From positions 1 to 5,752 of the forward strand of contig CADCPE010000057.1 in NCBI GenBank assembly GCA_902803275.1: a stretch of DNA of 5,752 bases, read 5' to 3'. The notes below the pieces were generated by a model. It had not been told where the DNA came from. It saw nothing but the letters and a program-made list of their open reading frames with translations, and did not search any database. Of this stretch, positions 5,596 through 5,752 are shown piece by piece; within the stretch, counting starts at the first letter, position 1, and each line of letters opens with the position of its first letter. The stretch comes from an uncultured Erysipelotrichaceae bacterium (lineage in GTDB: Bacteria > Bacillota_I > Bacilli_A > Erysipelotrichales > Erysipelotrichaceae). The position numbers were made by a program, and so were the translations under genes.

Positions 5596-5752
5596 CTGTT
5601 ACTCTCGCCCAAAGTTCATCAGAAAGCTTTTCATTCAAAGGTCTTTCCAGCAGTTCAGGTTCCTGCAGGAACAGCTTCAGTATCTCGATCGATCTGGCGA
5701 AATAGAAACCGTCAGCGATCCTTTCATCGATCGTGAAACCAAGTCTTACGCC
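5585..5752 (-). CDS. C-terminal fragment of a 2-oxoacid dehydrogenase E2 / CAT-like acyltransferase
   Basis: Only the last 55 residues are in the window; the start lies beyond the right edge. The fragment begins GVRLGFTIDERIADGFYFAR, which resembles the C-terminal catalytic motif of the E2p/chloramphenicol-acetyltransferase fold (consensus DHRxxDG), followed by a helix (SIEILKLFLQEPELLERP) as at the end of such enzymes. The family moves acyl groups between coenzyme A and an acceptor. The usual catalytic histidine of DHRxxDG is Glu10 in this fragment (DERIADG), so ordinary acetyltransfer chemistry is uncertain. No lipoyl domain can be judged from this end. Its TGA lies inside the cyclo-ligase gene (11-nt tail-to-tail overlap), and a terminator hairpin follows 17 nt later. 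The assignment rests on one motif and its spacing. Confidence 0.6.
   Translation of the reverse strand, partial: GVRLGFTIDERIADGFYFARSIEILKLFLQEPELLERPLNEKLSDELWARVTAKK

Noticed and set aside
5659..5672. Perfect 14-nt palindrome GTTCCTGCAGGAAC
   Set aside because: It lies within the acyltransferase codons for LFLQEP, has no loop or T-run, and is probably a by-product of codon choice.

Overview
The window looks like a chromosomal housekeeping segment from a Bacillota (Firmicutes) bacterium of moderate GC. An Erysipelotrichia-like lineage is my best guess, from the style of the small pyrophosphatase-like protein, the DnaQ-like exonuclease and the QueH/E2-like sequences. That placement is recognition from memory, not a search result. 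I see no mobile element, tRNA, rRNA or CRISPR array. Coding density is very high: the longest gene-free gap is 80 bases.

The layout is two divergent gene sets and one convergent neighbour. Leftward from a 38-bp divergent promoter region (2278-2315) run a small two-helix membrane protein of unknown function (1843-2277) and a DEDDh 3'-5' exonuclease (1292-1846), joined by a 4-nt overlap. After an 80-bp gap with a strong sigma-70-type promoter come a short inorganic-pyrophosphatase-like protein with a degraded metal site (825-1211) and a truncated AI-2E/YtvI-type membrane protein (1-792). A small hairpin plus U-tract that includes the pyrophosphatase stop codon separates the last two.

Rightward runs a tight four-gene operon: tgt (2316-3449), queA (3449-4474), queH (4467-5072) and a 5-formyltetrahydrofolate cyclo-ligase (5065-5595). 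The genes overlap by 1, 8 and 8 nt. Tgt, QueA and QueH cover all tRNA-level steps from preQ1 to queuosine: base exchange into tRNA, transfer of the epoxycyclopentane from SAM, and reduction of epoxyqueuosine. QueH takes the place of the unrelated reductase QueG. The upstream preQ1 genes are not in view, so the window does not tell de novo synthesis from preQ1 salvage.

At the right edge a convergent gene (5585-5752, minus strand) encodes the C-terminus of a 2-oxoacid dehydrogenase E2/CAT-like acyltransferase. It overlaps the cyclo-ligase gene tail to tail by 11 nt, and its apparent intrinsic terminator lies inside the cyclo-ligase coding sequence. The least ordinary points are the symmetric divergent promoters that predict leaderless transcripts both ways, the embedded terminator, the pyrophosphatase-like protein lacking its metal-binding aspartates, and the His-to-Glu change in the acyltransferase motif. 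I see no wholly new multi-gene system.
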